A stretch of 64,000 nucleotides of DNA, from contig KV425551.1 in assembly GCA_001632425.1 (NCBI GenBank), forward strand, positions 854,996 through 918,995. Reading direction: 5' to 3'. Of the stretch, positions 44,945-57,614 are shown one piece after another (position 1 is the stretch's first letter; every line of letters starts with the position of its first letter). This stretch comes from Neolentinus lepideus HHB14362 ss-1 (Eukaryota; Basidiomycota; Agaricomycetes; Gloeophyllales; Gloeophyllaceae). The notes beneath the pieces are model-generated. The model worked only from the letters and a program-made list of their open reading frames with translations, had not been told where the DNA came from and made no database searches. The translations under genes were made by a program, and so were the position numbers.

Positions 44945-47811
44945 ATGTCTTCGTCGTTCCTACGGGTACTCGTCCTGGGAAGTGGTGGAAGAGAACACGC
45001 TCTAGCTTGGAAATTGGCACAGTCACCTCTTGTACAAGATATCTTCGTCTGTCCGGGTAATGGTGGAACCTCTCAATGTCCAAAAACACAAAATCTCAGT
45101 ATCTTACCGTCGGATTTCCCTGCGATCGTCAAGTTTGCAGTTGAAAATCAGGTCCGAGTCTTTCTGCAACGGCGCGATCAGCGCAAGTGAAGTGACCTGC
45201 GCTACCAGGTGAGCTTGGTGGTCCCTGGACCTGAGCAGCCCCTCGTGGATGGCGTCGAGACGCATTTCCGAAAAGGTACCGTTCTGCGATCCTCCTGAAT
45301 ATTTAACGGCAAAGACATATATTCACTGCAGTCGGTATACCTGTCTTCGGTCCAAGTGCCCAGGCAGCGCGCATGGAAGGATCCAAGGCCTTCGCAAAAG
45401 ACTTCATGGCACAACACTCCATTCCTACAGCTGCGTACAAAATATTCCCTGCATATGAGGTTGAAAAGGCCATAGAATATGTGAAAACCTGTGGTCACCG
45501 TGTCGTACTAAAAGCTAGCGGACTCGCTGCCGGCAAGGGTGTCCTCATCCCTGAGTCAACGGAGGAAGCTATCGCCGGCCTAAAGGACATCATGGTTAGC
45601 AACGTCTTCGGAAAAGCAGGCCAGTCTTCGCAAATCACCATAGAATGTGGCGGAGTCAAATTAACTATTAACTACAGGGGAGGAAGTCGTCGTTGAAGAA
45701 ATGCTGACCGGCCCAGAAATATCCGTTCTGGCCTTCTCAGACGGCTATACTATTGTCCCCCTCCCAGCTGCACAAGACCACAAGCGGATCGGGGAAGGGG
45801 ACACAGGCCCCAATACTGGCGGCATGGGCGCGTACGCGCCCGCTCCTGTGGCTACGCCAGCAATGATGGAGCGTATCATGAAAGAAACACTGAAGCCCAC
45901 CATCGACAGCATGAGAAAAGACGGTTAGCGGTATACTTGAGGATGACAATACCACCCTGACACTACCACCTATAGGTTTCCCTTTCGTCGGCATGTTATT
46001 CACGGGCTTCATGCTCACCGAGGCGGGTCCGAAAGTCCTAGAATATAACGTCAGATTTGGGGATCCCGAGACCGAAGCATTGATGCTACTTCTCAGCGAA
46101 GACACTGATTTAGCTGCTGTACTTCTTGTGCGTTATAGGATCCAGTTGAAATATACCTTTCCATTGACTCCTGCCTGAGGCATGCGCGGAACACCGCCTC
46201 GATGCGGTCAAGATCGGCGTCCGCCCAGGGTTCGCCGTCTCCGTCATCCTCGCGTCTCAGGGATACCCTGGGGATTACGCAAAGGGGAAACATATCTCCG
46301 TCAGCACCGTGCCTGCAAGTACGATCATCTGATTGTGTCGACGTATACGAGCTAATTTTATTTCTTGACTAGACACTGTCGTTTTCCACGCTGGAACGTC
46401 AAAGTCTAAAGACAGCGAGAATATCGTCACGTCCGGTGGCCGTGTAATTGCGGTTGCGTCTTATGCGTCCACGTTGCGTGAGGCGCTGGACTCTGTATAT
46501 GCCGGCGTCAACAATGTCAGCTTCGAAGGTAAGATATTCAGGAGAGACATCGCGCATCGGTAAGTCCCATCTTCCGCGGCGCCATTTAAGACTTCTAAAT
46601 ATACACGATATCAGCGCCTTGAGCGCCGCAAGCGATAGCTCTCCTAAAGGCCTAACGTATGCACAAGCGGGCGTCTCCGTCGACGCTGGCAATGCCCTTG
46701 TGGAGGCTATCAAGCCGCATGTCCGCTCTACTCGTCGGTCAGGTGCCGATGCAGAGATCGGGGGCTTCGGCGGCGTCTTTGACCTCAAAGCAGCGGGTTA
46801 CAAGGACCCTGTGCTTGTCAGTGGCACCGACGGTGTAGGCACGAAGCTGAAGATTGCCATTGAGACCGGGATCCATGATCTTGTCGGTTAGTCTACCTTG
46901 CGGCTGCGCATCGTGCGGTCTGACTGACAGTCGAATTTCTATAGGCATTGACCTCGTTGCCATGTCTGTGAACGACCTTCTCGTCCAGGGCGCCGAGCCG
47001 CTATATTTCTTGGATTACTACGGATGCAGTAAACTCGACGTAACCGTTGCAGCTGATGTCGTGAAGGGCATTGCGGAAGGCTGCCGGCAGGCGGGCTGTG
47101 CCCTCATCGGAGGCGAAACCGCAGAAATGCCTGGCATGTACCAAGAGGGTTAGTGACATCCACACCTGCATCAACTGGCGTTCTAAAGGCCCTCTTTCGC
47201 TAGGCGATTACGACTTGGCAGGCTTCGCAGTCGGCGCTGTTGAGCGAAACTTGCTGCTCCCTCAACAAGACGTCAAGCCCGGAGACGTGCTGCTTGGACT
47301 GTCTTCCTCGGGTTTGCACTCGAACGGCTTTTCGCTAATCCGCAAGACGATTTCTCTTGCGGGGATAAATTATTCCTCGCCATGCCCGTGGCAAGACGGC
47401 GTGACACTAGGTCGCGCCTTACTTGAGCCGACACGGATCTACATTAAACAAGTGCTTCCAGCCGCACAAAAAGGCCTCATCAAAGCCATGTCCCATATTA
47501 CCGGTGGCGGTTTCATCGAAAACATTCCTCGCGTCCTCCCGGGTGACTGCGGATGCTACGTGGACGCATCGACATGGCAGCTTCCTTCGGTCTTTCGGTT
47601 CATCATGCGGCAAGGTGGCATCGAGCCGCTCGAAATGTGTCGTACCTTCAACAACGGCATCGGTATGGTTCTTGTCGTGGACAAGAACAATGTCGATTCT
47701 GCCGCGACGGCCTTGCGCAACGCAGGCTCAGCAATGGTATACGTTGTTGGAGAGATCGTGGCGGGAACAGGCGTCGAGATGAAAAATCTAGAGTCCTGGA
47801 GTAACTCATGA
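44945..47811 (+). CDS. ADE5,7: Bifunctional GAR synthetase / AIR synthetase
   Basis: This is the fungal fusion enzyme of de novo purine synthesis. It catalyses phosphoribosylamine-glycine ligation (GARS) and phosphoribosylformylglycinamidine cyclo-ligation (AIRS). The GARS half shows [50 protein letters not shown] (ATP grasp), [12 protein letters not shown] and [13 protein letters not shown]. After the linker the AIRS half shows SYAQAGV-like [91 protein letters not shown] and [15 protein letters not shown]. About eight short introns lie in the gene. The start is the only ATG before the Rossmann motif. The stop is followed by a convergent 418-bp gap. Confidence 0.95.
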
Positions 47812-48228
47812 CAACTGTCAGACGCGAGAGGGGATACGATGGTAAAACAGCAACGCGCAATACGGCACATATGAGAGGTATAGTAACACATAATATCGAG
47901 ATGTAGCGTGAGATGAATGCTTGATGAGTGACAATAGAGAGACAAGCGGAAGTAAACCAAGTCTAATAGAAACTCGTAAACTCGTATGAGGTCGGACCAA
48001 AAGACAATGCACAGGTTAGGTTAATAATGATGGTGATGCGTGTCGGACAACAGACCAGAGTCCAGGTGAAGTGCGGAGAGACGAAGAGCAAAATGCCAAA
48101 ATATGCGACAGGAAGATATATACGAGAGAACCTACTGAAACCACATAAGAGCAAGATGCAGATAACAGAGACGAAGGTGAAGAGCGACGTCGATATGTAT
48201 CATGAATGACGTAGAGGTCGGCCGATTT
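47812..48228. other. Convergent intergenic, no gene seen
   Basis: This 417-bp AT-rich stretch lies between the ADE5,7 stop and the CCCH gene stop. It has only short open frames without motifs and is presumably the two 3' UTRs. Confidence 0.5.
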
Positions 48229-50436
48229 TCATGCAGTGACGCTGACCTCCTTGGAGACATCGTGAGTAGCAGAAACCGGGCTGGCAGCGGCCGCGAAGGA
48301 GACGGGAAGCTTTTTGGCAGGAGAATCGTGAGAAACGCTATTGACGACGCCGTTGACAATTCCATTCACCATGCCGTTAGTAGTTCCATTCACCTCAACG
48401 GGCTTTGACTCCTACGTGCCATCGTCAGTACGCAAGTGACGTAAGAAGGATAAGTTCAAGTTAACCTTCTCAGAAGGAGTAGGCCGCCCTTGCTCCGAGG
48501 AATTGCTAGAAAGGGACTCTCTAGAAGTGTCTTTACGAGCGGGGGCGGGCGCCTGCAGGACCTGCGCGGCAGTAGGACCCTGGAAACCGTAGCCGTTGGG
48601 ACTATTCAAGCCAGGACTCTGCTTTGGGGGAGTCGTAGAGCCCGCAAGGGCAGGGAACTCGTCCGCACTAGGCAACCGTTGCTTCAGCCCGACACGCTTG
48701 TCCACCCGGGGCGGAGGTGGACCCCCAGGGGGAAGCCTGGCGCCATTCATGAGTCGCATCCGGTTATTCGTGTCAGATGACAAGGAGCGGCCCATTTGAT
48801 TGGTAGCATCCTAAAATGTCATGAGAATCAGGAGATGATACCAAAAAAAGAAAATTTAGCACCTACCTCGCGAACTGTCATGCCAGCCATCTTTTCCTCG
48901 ATAGAGGGAATGCCGCCGGCGGCGTTGGAAAGGTGGCGAGGTCTGGGAGGACCTCTGGGCATGGGAGAAGGGAAGTGTGGGTAAACTTGAGGGCCGTTGT
49001 TATCGGGAAGGACATGAGGGAAGCGGCACTCGTCTCTGCGAATATGTATGAGTTAGTGGACTAGGTGCCACAAAAAATATAGAAGAACTAACCCATTCCT
49101 GCATCTACCGGCAGGGAAAAACAAACAGGGTGGTTTCCTGCTTCCCCCGAATGAAGGCTTACGCATGCTTCCTCGCCGGTAGTGTGTCATACCTTCGCGG
49201 TGCATAAGTGGCTGATGGTAGCCGTCAGTCTGCGGCTGCATTGTTGGCGACTTGGGTCCACCATTTTGGTCGGGGACCGGAGGAGGGCCTTGGGGAGGCG
49301 GAAATTGTACCATAGAGTCAGGGCGTACAGCGAAAGAAGCAGGAGGCGGAACGTTTTGATACATAGCCGGAGGCGACTGCGCTCCGGATGGTGGTGGTAC
49401 AGAATGGTTGAGCGGAGGAAGCGAGGGAATAGAAACGGGGATCGGTACGGCGCCAGGGTGGGGATAACCAGGAGACAGAGGAGAGACAGCACCGTAGGGA
49501 ACAATAGGAGGACTGAACTGTCCTTGAGGTGGAGGGACAATCTCAGAACTAGACCTACTGTGACCCATATGAGGCTGAGGGGGAGTATGTTGATGTCCCG
49601 CTTGCGGTGAAGTAGGACTCATGGGTACACCATTGGGGGGAGAGAACGAAGGTGGCACTACTGCGTAGTAGTTAGGTTGATAGGACATAGCTGGGTCGTA
49701 AGGAGTGGGGTATTGCGCGGGAGGTGGTAAAGGACCTGGGAAATATGGACCCTGAGGATGAGCAAACATACAGGAAGCACCGTAGCGGCAAGCAGGATAA
49801 TATCTGCAGGGAATCATCCGCGCAATCTCCGGAGGAGGTAGATTGCTGCCATTACCATTGGTGTGCTCGCCCGGTGCAGACTGGGGAGGCATTGGTGGGT
49901 AATATGCCACAGCACCTTCTGGTAGTGGCGCGACGCCAGGATAATAGTAAGCACCGGGAGGAGGGTAGTACTGCTTAGAGGGGTCGGCGTTAGGATCATG
50001 GGGGTACTCGGCCTGCGCCACAATATTTTGGTTTATTTTGTTTTGAGCATTTCTGATCAGTTCCAGGATAGCCTGGTCGCTCGTGAACTGCTCCGGTAAA
50101 CCCTGACTGGACGCGTTTGATGGGTCGGCGCCTGCGAGACACGCGTCAACATATGAATCTGCACAAAAGGCAGAATGAAAACACACCATGGTCCAGGAGG
50201 ACCCTGACGATCTCCGTGTGACCGTTTTTGACTGCTTCGATAAGAGGCGTCGCACCGGTGTGATCTTGAAAGCAGCGGCAGGGAGTTAATGAGAGCCATG
50301 CATGGAATTGAGCAGACACCAGAAGACGCGTAAACATACCTTTGATCTCGATATCGATGCTAGTGGCGGATTTGAGGAATTCGAGTACATTGTCGAGGTC
50401 ACCCTCTGATGAAGCCTTCCAGAGCGCCGAGACCAT
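48229..50436 (-). CDS. Ankyrin-repeat and CCCH zinc-finger protein
   Basis: This is probably a cytoplasmic RNA-binding regulator. The N-terminus has ankyrin repeats: MVSALWKASSEGDLDNVLEF, then DHTGATPLIEAVKNGHTEIV and RVLLDHG. A proline/tyrosine-rich region surrounds a first CCCH finger, CRYYPACRYGASCMFAH (C-x5-C-x5-C-x3-H). After a long Pro/Ser/Gln-rich stretch comes a second, CLFFPAGRCRNGDECRFPH (C-x7-C-x5-C-x3-H), spanning an intron near 49090. The C-terminus includes LPSADEFPALAG, a short linear motif of a kind seen in RNA-regulatory proteins, and ends KEVSVTA. The ankyrin plus two-CCCH arrangement is known in fungal and animal RNA-binding proteins. The specific target is unknown. The start ATG at 50436 follows a splice-like CAG, so a further upstream exon is possible. 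Confidence 0.8.
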
Positions 50437-50789
50437 TATCCACAGAACTGAAACGGCAGTCAGGTATAGAACAAAACAGAGCCCTCGAGGACGGAGTACG
50501 GCGGCGTGGAGGACGAGGGAAAGCGATAGGAATTCAGAGAAACCGGTAATGACTTTTGTTCGGTGGCCAATGGACGAGGTCCAGCCACTGGCCCATAAAA
50601 TTGCGTGGAAAGATCTGGTTACGTAATAATAATCCTTCCGGGCTGCCGAGGATGCACCTTCCCCATTTGGTAAGTGTCTGCGGCCGATCATTGGTCTCGC
50701 GTCAGCGAGGACGCCGCATCTTCCGACATCTCCGGAGGCAAATCCGATTCAATATTATTATAATCAGGTGCTTCCTCTGCAGATCTAAA

Positions 50790-52482
50790 CTATGATAGGC
50801 CAAGTTTCTGCATCAGCCGCTTTACATGACTTCCTGCTTGCTCGGGTAACTGCAGCTCTCGCAGTGGCGGAAGACACATCAGTCTTTGTACAGTCTCCTG
50901 CAGATCTTTGCCTGATAGAAGAACCGGCACGCCGCCGTGTCAGTCTCTAATCGATGACTTAAAAACGACGCTGCCGGAAATTTTCGGCTCACCTTCATAC
51001 AGGATTCCATACACCTGATCACGACTTGGTCAGCACTGATTTGATGACGGCCAGAACGCGTCATATAGCCCGACGCTCACAGATACGCACCGCTGTTGCA
51101 ATTGGCGCATCTACGCCCAACTCGTCGACCACTTTCCTCACCGCTTTCGTTGTGGTAACGCCCTCTGCGACACTTCCGAGAGTGCGTATGATATCATCCA
51201 GTTTCTCTCCCTTACCTAGTCGGTAACCTACGGTGTAGTTGCGACTTGTTGGGGAGCTGCACGTCATGAATAAATCGCCCACTCCTGCTAACGACAGGAA
51301 CGTAAGGGGTGATGCTCCGTAGGCCGCTCCGATCCTTGTCATCTCGGATAGACTGCGAGTAATAAGCACTGGAGTGCACGGTGACCGTCATGGCATGGAA
51401 GTCGACACGATGCAAATGGGACCTACTAGCTCTCGTGTTATTTTCAAAGCCGAGACCTTCCGATACCCCAGTAGCGATGGCGTAGACGTTCTTCAGTGCC
51501 CCAGCCAATTCGATCCCCACGGGATCTCCGCCTGTATAACTGTGTGCAACCGGCGTTATAGTTTCCGCGTGAGCAAAATAGACGAATGCGTACCAGCGGA
51601 ACCATGGCTGATGAAAGACCTGAGACGCTTTCTCGGCATGCGATTCGGATAAGGACGCCACAGAGACAGACGTCGGCTGCCGGCGCACAACTATCGCATT
51701 ACCTCAATCGCGAACTACCGGAGCAGGGACCGAACTTGTTTCTCACTTTCTTTCGCGAACGAGGGTCCAGACTACCAGCCGCATGCTCACTGATGGCTGT
51801 AGAGGGACCTTAAGGAGTTGAACTCACTATAAACGTGGCGACTGTAGCAATCTTTGGCCCGCAGGTGTCCGCGATTATTTCCAGTGTTAAGGAGCGGGTA
51901 GCAATTTCGATACCCTTGTTCACGAAGATGAACAGCGGGAGCTGTTCGTCATCCAAATGAGGCCGCAAAGCAGTGAGAGTCGCCCTAGACGGAGTCATAT
52001 CGGCGGAAGAAGGAGCTTCGAGACATCGACTGAATCTACCTGACGCCCTCCGTGGGTATAGCGAAGAGTAGTACATCCATGCTCTTGGTGACATCTGCCG
52101 AGGGAAACTCGGGTCCAATGGCTTTAATAGTGCTTGGAAAGACATGATCCTTGAGACACTCTGGGTTATGGTGTGTCTCGTTGAATGTTTTGACGAGGTC
52201 TGCTGAACGAGACCACATGCAGACGTCGTGGCCTGAGTCGCCCAGGTGATCGGCCAGGCAGCTACCAAAGTTCCCAGCGCCGAACACCAGGACTTTGAAC
52301 TTTTTGTGGGAGACGGAAGACGGAGGCATCGCTATGCTAGGATTAATGTGAGGGAAAACGCGAGTAGCGAGACCTTGAGACGAGGGGCAAAACCGGTAAA
52401 TAGGGGAGTTTCGGAGAGTTCGCAAGCAGCTCAGAGGTCTCAGATGTCGCCGTAGAAGAGACTGCGAGATGCCGCAGTACAT
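50790..52482 (-). CDS. GPD1: NAD-dependent glycerol-3-phosphate dehydrogenase
   Basis: The enzyme reduces dihydroxyacetone phosphate to glycerol 3-phosphate for glycerol and lipid synthesis and redox balance. The Rossmann motif [15 protein letters not shown] is followed by [47 protein letters not shown], then [20 protein letters not shown] (the lysine is catalytic in the family) and [20 protein letters not shown]. It ends [10 protein letters not shown]. Two in-frame ATGs exist. ATG 52482 adds 51 residues beginning [20 protein letters not shown], rich in Arg and free of acidic residues, like a mitochondrial presequence. ATG 52329 begins [11 protein letters not shown], the usual cytosolic start. 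A TATA-like sequence overlaps the upstream ATG. Several introns were placed by homology. It is divergent from SED5. Confidence 0.88.
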
Positions 52483-52731
52483 ATAAAGCAGTCAAGACGC
52501 GATATTCAGGCGGAGCCCACAAGCAGATCTCCAAAGCCTCAAGAGCAGAAATGGAGGAAATACAGCCGTCAGTCCGTGGAATAACTAAATAAAGACGTGT
52601 ATGTGTCACGTGCTTGCATGAAGCTGGACTCCAACTCAGCAGTACTGTGCTCAGTGTGCTGTACCTGACTGCTACTTTATACGCCCCTCTAATCGATCCC
52701 AAACTCTGGCGCTTATAATCTATTTATCGCA
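52483..52731. promoter_or_regulatory. Divergent GPD1/SED5 promoter
   Basis: This is a 249-bp divergent region. CACGTG occurs at 52607-52612. CTTTATAC at 52674-52681 is a TATA-like element about 50 bp upstream of the SED5 ATG. TTTATATG on the minus strand (52480-52487) overlaps the upstream GPD1 ATG. Confidence 0.4.
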
Positions 52732-54032
52732 ATGCCTGTCCAGGACCGAACCAACGAATTCCGCTCATGCGTGGAGTCCATACGCAATAGATCCTCATTA
52801 CCGTCCCGGAATGCAGAGTCAAAACAGCGCTTGCTAAATGGGAATGCGAAGCCGGGAGACAAGAGCGAGTTCTCGAGGCTGGCTTCCGCTATTGGGAAGG
52901 ACATCTCGAGCACAACGGTGAAGCTTGGGAAGCTTGCGCAATGTGAGTCTTTGGGCACCGCGTAGAGCGTGGATGTTGACAGTCCTGTTTTTGAAGTGGC
53001 TAAGCGGAAGACCTTGTTCGACGACCGGCCAGTCGAGATTAGCGTGAGCATGAAATGGTGGCATTACAAAGCGCTCTTATTGAACTCGAGGCTTGATCGC
53101 AGGAACTAACTCATATCATTAAGCAAGACATTGCACACATTAACAAGCAAATTGCCTCACTCCAAGCTTATGTCAAGCAAAGACAGGGACAGTCGAACAA
53201 GTCGGCGGCGGCGAAGCAAGTCGAGGAGCATAACCACAATGTCGTAATGCTTCTGCAGAGCAAGCTCGCCAACACAAGCATGACGTTCAAAGATGTCCTG
53301 GAAATACGGACACAGAATATGAAGGAGTCGAGAGATAGACAGGAACAATTTACGCATGCTACTGCTGCCGCCGCCACTCCCGCACCGTCAAGTATGTCGG
53401 CACGTATCATGATCCTACGTTGTATCATCACACCAAGTATTTGCTGCAGATTCGTTATTATTTGGCAATCGACAACAAGACCCCATGGGCGACGGAAGCT
53501 TAGGGCGGTCCACTACGAAAGGCAAGGGGCGTGCTCATCCCAATGGTGACCTTCTCGCGTTGGACTTAGATGCCGCAGAGGCAGGTGTGGGAGGACAGAA
53601 CGACGGAGGAGCGTTCATGCAGATGCAACTGGTCGAGCAGCAGGTATTTATTACATCGCTTCTCCCAATGGGCTAATGTTTAGACTGCGTTTCATAGGGC
53701 AACTACATCCAGCAGCGGTCGACGGCCATCGAGACAGTCGAGGCCACAATCGCCGAGCTCGGCCAGATTTTTACGCAACTGGCCCAGATGGTCGCAGAGC
53801 AGCGAGAAACTGTGCAGCGCATCGACGCGGACACCATGGACATCGCATCGAATGTTAGTGGCGCACAACGGGAATTACTGAAATACTACGCCAGTATATC
53901 CAGCAATCGATGGTTAATGCTGAAAATCTTCGGGGTTCTGATAGTTTTCGTAAGTTGTGTCCTGTCTTCCATCGCATCATTCGGCTTACAGTGCACCCCT
54001 CGCAGTTCTTAATATTCATTCTTGTATCATAG
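52732..54032 (+). CDS. SED5: Golgi Qa-SNARE Sed5/syntaxin-5
   Basis: Sed5 is the Qa-SNARE for ER-Golgi and intra-Golgi fusion. It begins MPVQDRTNEF, the conserved DRTxEF peptide that binds the SM protein Sly1. Habc helices follow (FSRLASAIGKDISSTTVKLG, IKQDIAHINKQIASLQAYV, VVMLLQSKLANTSMTFKDVL). The SNARE motif includes STAIETVEATIAELGQIF, TQLAQMVAEQRETVQRIDAD (zero-layer Q within TQLAQM) and MDIASNVSGAQRELLKYY. A C-terminal membrane anchor reads RWLMLKIFGVLIVF and FLIFILVS, joined over a last intron. The start is the only ATG before the Sly1 peptide. The stop is 115 bp from the convergent Nop6-like gene. Confidence 0.92.
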
Positions 54033-54147
54033 CGGACTGCTAGGGCTGGACCTTCATTAGCAGACACTATATATACCTCGGATCCCCTTATACAACATTA
54101 TATGACGATGATCTAGAAGAGCACGAACAAAAGCGACATGACGGATA

Positions 54148-55285
54148 TCAGCCGACTGGGATAGCATTGACTCCCGTAGCCATGAAGTTCGGTAGCTTGG
54201 CGCTACCTTTCTGTTTCTTGCCTCGTTTACGCTTCTGCGCGTCGGAACCATCGTCCACAGTCCATGTGCGTTTCGTGGTGGGTGCATCACCAAAGCCGGA
54301 TGTCGAGGAAAACCTTACGCCCTGCGCAGACTCTTCTGCAGGGACTTCTCCCTTGTACTGAGTGTCGCCTTGCTTCTTCTCCACGCGTTTCTTCTGTCGA
54401 AATGAAAGTATCGATCAATACGTACGGGCACAGGAGTGCATGATACTCACTCTCTGTGTCTCCAACTCCGTGTTCCGCTGTTTCAATTTGTTCAACCGCT
54501 GCTCGCTCTTCCCACCACCACCTGCAGTAAGTTCTACATTGATCTTTCGACCGTCTAATGTGGAATGATGTAACTTCAGTGCCTGCTGTAAGGCGTTTCG
54601 GCTCGTGAATTCAAGAAAGGCGCAGCCTTTCGACTTCGTCGTCGTTGCTTGCGAAACCTTCTTGGGCTTGGGAGTTAGGAGGCGAATAGTCGGCGGTGGA
54701 TCTAGCGATATTGGAGTTCGTAAACATAAATGGCTACCAGGTCCAAGAACTATACCGACCACAGGTAGAGAAGTGTTCTTGGATAGCGTCTTGCGAGGTG
54801 AGATATCTCAGATTTCCTGTTCACTAGTGAGAGGTGCCTAGCGCGTCTCGAGATACACTTCTCTCACCGACAAATAAAATATACCGCTGTTTGTCCTTCT
54901 TCACGCTCTTTTCCTGGCCATCCGATTCCACCTTTTCCTCTGCTTCATCCGCGTTCTTGTTTGCCTTTTTCCTTTTCTTCTCTGGGTTCGCTCGTCCCTC
55001 TTCCTCTCCCCGCTCGCCTTTCGCCTCCGCTGCCCGTTTTCTTTTCCGAGATTTGCCCACCACTTCGCCACCCCGTCCATTTGCCTCTGTATCGCCTTCT
55101 TGACGTTCTGTACGCTCATCCTGACATTCCACATCAGCAACTTGTATGCTAGCGAGTTCCTGGTCCTCTTGAATCGGGATGTCGTTGCCTCCATTGCCCA
55201 GAGATACTTGTGCTTTGCCCTTGCCCTTCCGCTCCCGAAAAGCGATAGCTTTCTTTTGCTTTTTTGTTAGCTTCTGAGAGCTCAT
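54148..55285 (-). CDS. Nop6-like RRM protein (ribosome biogenesis)
   Basis: This is probably a nucleolar RNA-binding protein of 40S assembly. The N-terminus is highly basic and acidic, with several NLS-like runs (KKQKKAIAFRERKGKGK, SRKRKRAAEAK, PEKKRKKANK). A single RRM is assembled over two introns: RNP2 is RYILFVGNLRYLTSQDAIQE and RNP1 is KGCAFLEF, followed by HHSTLDGRKINVELTAGGGG. The C-terminus has KKRVEKKQGD, RTWTVDDGSD and KRGKKQKGSA, ending GVNAIPVG. The Lys-rich N-terminus, a central RRM with an ELTAGGGGKS tail, and a Lys-rich C-terminus match the fungal Nop6 pattern. The start at 55285 is the only ATG before MSSQKLTKKQKK. Confidence 0.82.
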
Positions 55286-55567
55286 CCTGACGAACTGCGA
55301 AAGGCTGCGGATTCAGTATATATGTATGCAGACGCGGGCTATGTAGATGACGCAGAGCGCAAGGACGAAATGAGGTGAACGCGAGGATATAATATAATAA
55401 TTCGTAAGGGGCCATATTTGGCTTTGCTGCTGTTCAGTGATCTCCGTTCCAAAAGAGGCAACTGTACATGATGGCTGCGTTCCCGGGCCACACCATGGGC
55501 TTTCCTTCTTCTCCCCGTATTTCCCCTCGCTTATGAGCACGCCCACCAGCACCCCACAAAGACCATA

Positions 55568-57032
55568 ATGTCAAGGACATCGCGTCCGTCGCTGCCTTCG
55601 TCGTGCTCCGACTTCGACCTGCCGTCATCCTCCACACATTCCCCGAACGGGGACATCTCGCCCATCATGCTTCGTCTCCGTCGGCCCAGTCTTCTTGCCC
55701 CCAAATCCTATTATCCTGAGGGCAGACTACACAGTCCCCTTGCGGACTCCTCCATTATTCCGATGTCGCGCAAAGGAAGCCAAAATGGCACGTCGGAGGC
55801 CGAATCTGAGAGCGATCGCGAGAGGATATGGACAGATAGCTCTACTTCGTCCGAGAACGTGACGCCATCCCTACCGTCCGTCAGGTCTGAATCGGAGAGT
55901 GGCACGGATAACGATAATGTTATGAAGACGAATTCGTCTCGGAGACTCTCAACACCTCCGCGAGCAGTTGACGTCCCAGAACTATCCAAGGGACTACACT
56001 TACGCCGTTTACCCTTCCCGGTAAGTGCTCGCATAGTTATACTTATGGAATCCGGGACTAAACGCGCCGTGTTTTAGCTGAAGCAGCCTCGCATATTGAG
56101 TCTGCAGGCAGAGCCGAAGCCCGAGGAAAATGAAGTCAAGTCGGAAGCCCAATTCCAGAGGCTATTGGCTTCATGCTCTGTCAATCCCGCTCAACCCAAA
56201 ACGCCGAGAGGAACTTCTGACTCTGGAAGATATCCTGAAGAGGCCGGCGATGAAGAGGCTCAGCGAGAAGATACGCCAAGCGACGATGGCGACGAGGATC
56301 CCACGTTCGCCTACGCTCCGCCTCTGAGTGAACCACTGTCATTTTCCAAGCCGGTGACTCCTGCTCATAGCGTGAATGGAGACGAAATGTGGATGGACAG
56401 CCCGGGTGTGGCGATGGATGTCGACTCGGTACTTCTTTTACGACTACTTGATATGAGATGGAGCACTAATCTCGGGCTTCGATGCAGCAAATCGGATCTC
56501 CGTCTATCTCGTCGAGTCTATCACAATGGAGATATACGCCGCCGCCCACGACTAGCGCGGTCAGGACAAACAAGAGAAAGCGTATGTCTCTATCGTTTCC
56601 TGCATAGTCTTTCTGCTGAGAGTTCTTGATTCTGCAGTCGAGGATCGCTTCGATCCTTATCCCACCAGTGCTAAACGACGTGCTGTCTCACCGTCAATTT
56701 CACACTTACGTGACCATCCATTGCTACTTTCGCCGATTTTAGGAGGTTCTCGTACTTCTGGAACACCATCACGGACTCCCATGCCGATTCCCATCTCTAT
56801 TCCCAACTCTTCGACGAGTTCACTTGCGTCATCGCCCACAATTTCACAACCTATAGCAATGCCACGATCCAACGCTCTAGGGAGCGCCAGTATCGCGTCC
56901 AGTCCAACAATGCGTAGCTCTATGGCGTTGTCTAGTCCAATTATGAGGGCAATGTCCAGGAGACGCGGGGAAGAAGATCGTCGCGAAGTGGAGGGCGCTG
57001 GCGAAGGCGTCGGTGGTCTTCGGCTGCAATAG
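55568..57032 (+). CDS. Unrecognised Ser/Pro-rich protein with NLS-like motif
   Basis: I do not recognise this protein. Four exons keep one frame: 55568-about 56020, then LKQPRILSLQAEPKPEE to about 56428, then QIGSPSISSSLSQW to about 56581, then EDRFDPYPTSAKRRAVSPSI to 57032. It is rich in Ser, Pro and Thr throughout and looks disordered. One short helix candidate (EAQFQRLLASC), an acidic stretch around EDTPSDDGDEDP and a bipartite basic signal (NKRKLEDRF, then SAKRRAVS) suggest a nuclear regulator. Many S-P dipeptides would be possible proline-directed kinase sites. No enzymatic domain is visible. The gene is coding by frame retention through three introns, but its function cannot be inferred. 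Confidence 0.65.
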
Positions 57033-57614
57033 CGACAGCTACGACTCCATCCTTACCTGACCTGGTTGTATCTCTACATTATCCCCTGCATAATGATTGT
57101 ACTGTTACTTATGGATTCCTCGACTGTAGAACTAGATCACTGCGATTTTGTTGTAATATATTGGGGCCATGCTGGCTCGGCGGTACATCTCGTTACCGAT
57201 TGCCTGTAGATGTCATCAAAGTACCACTGGCCTTGACGGACCTGCCTCGAAGATCTTAGCCAAATGTCTTACCCGAATATCTGTGCCGGAAACTCAGACC
57301 CATCTGCATTAGCTGGGAAGTAGTCAAGGCAGACGATCATGTCGGCATATACTACGCATACAACAACACTACAAAAAAAGCTGTTCATAAAAGAGACTTA
57401 AGTCATGTTCCGTGTGCCCTTACACTTGTGTTGACGGACACAGTGGATTGCATCGGCTTAAGGATGTTTAAGTAAGTTGGCCCAGACCAATCAGGTGGTG
57501 CGCACATATGCAGAAAGGCGCCGCAGCCAAGGCACCACCGAGGGGACTAGACGCAGCAAGCTAGGCTTAAAAGTAGTAGAGTTGATAGGATGGACTTATG
57601 CACCGTAGTCGAGA
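57033..57614. other. Intergenic, no gene seen
   Basis: This 582-bp region lies between two same-strand unrecognised genes. Only short chance frames are present. A run of seven A (about 57371) and generally AT-rich sequence fit a 3' end followed by a promoter. No repeats or RNA genes were seen. Confidence 0.45.
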
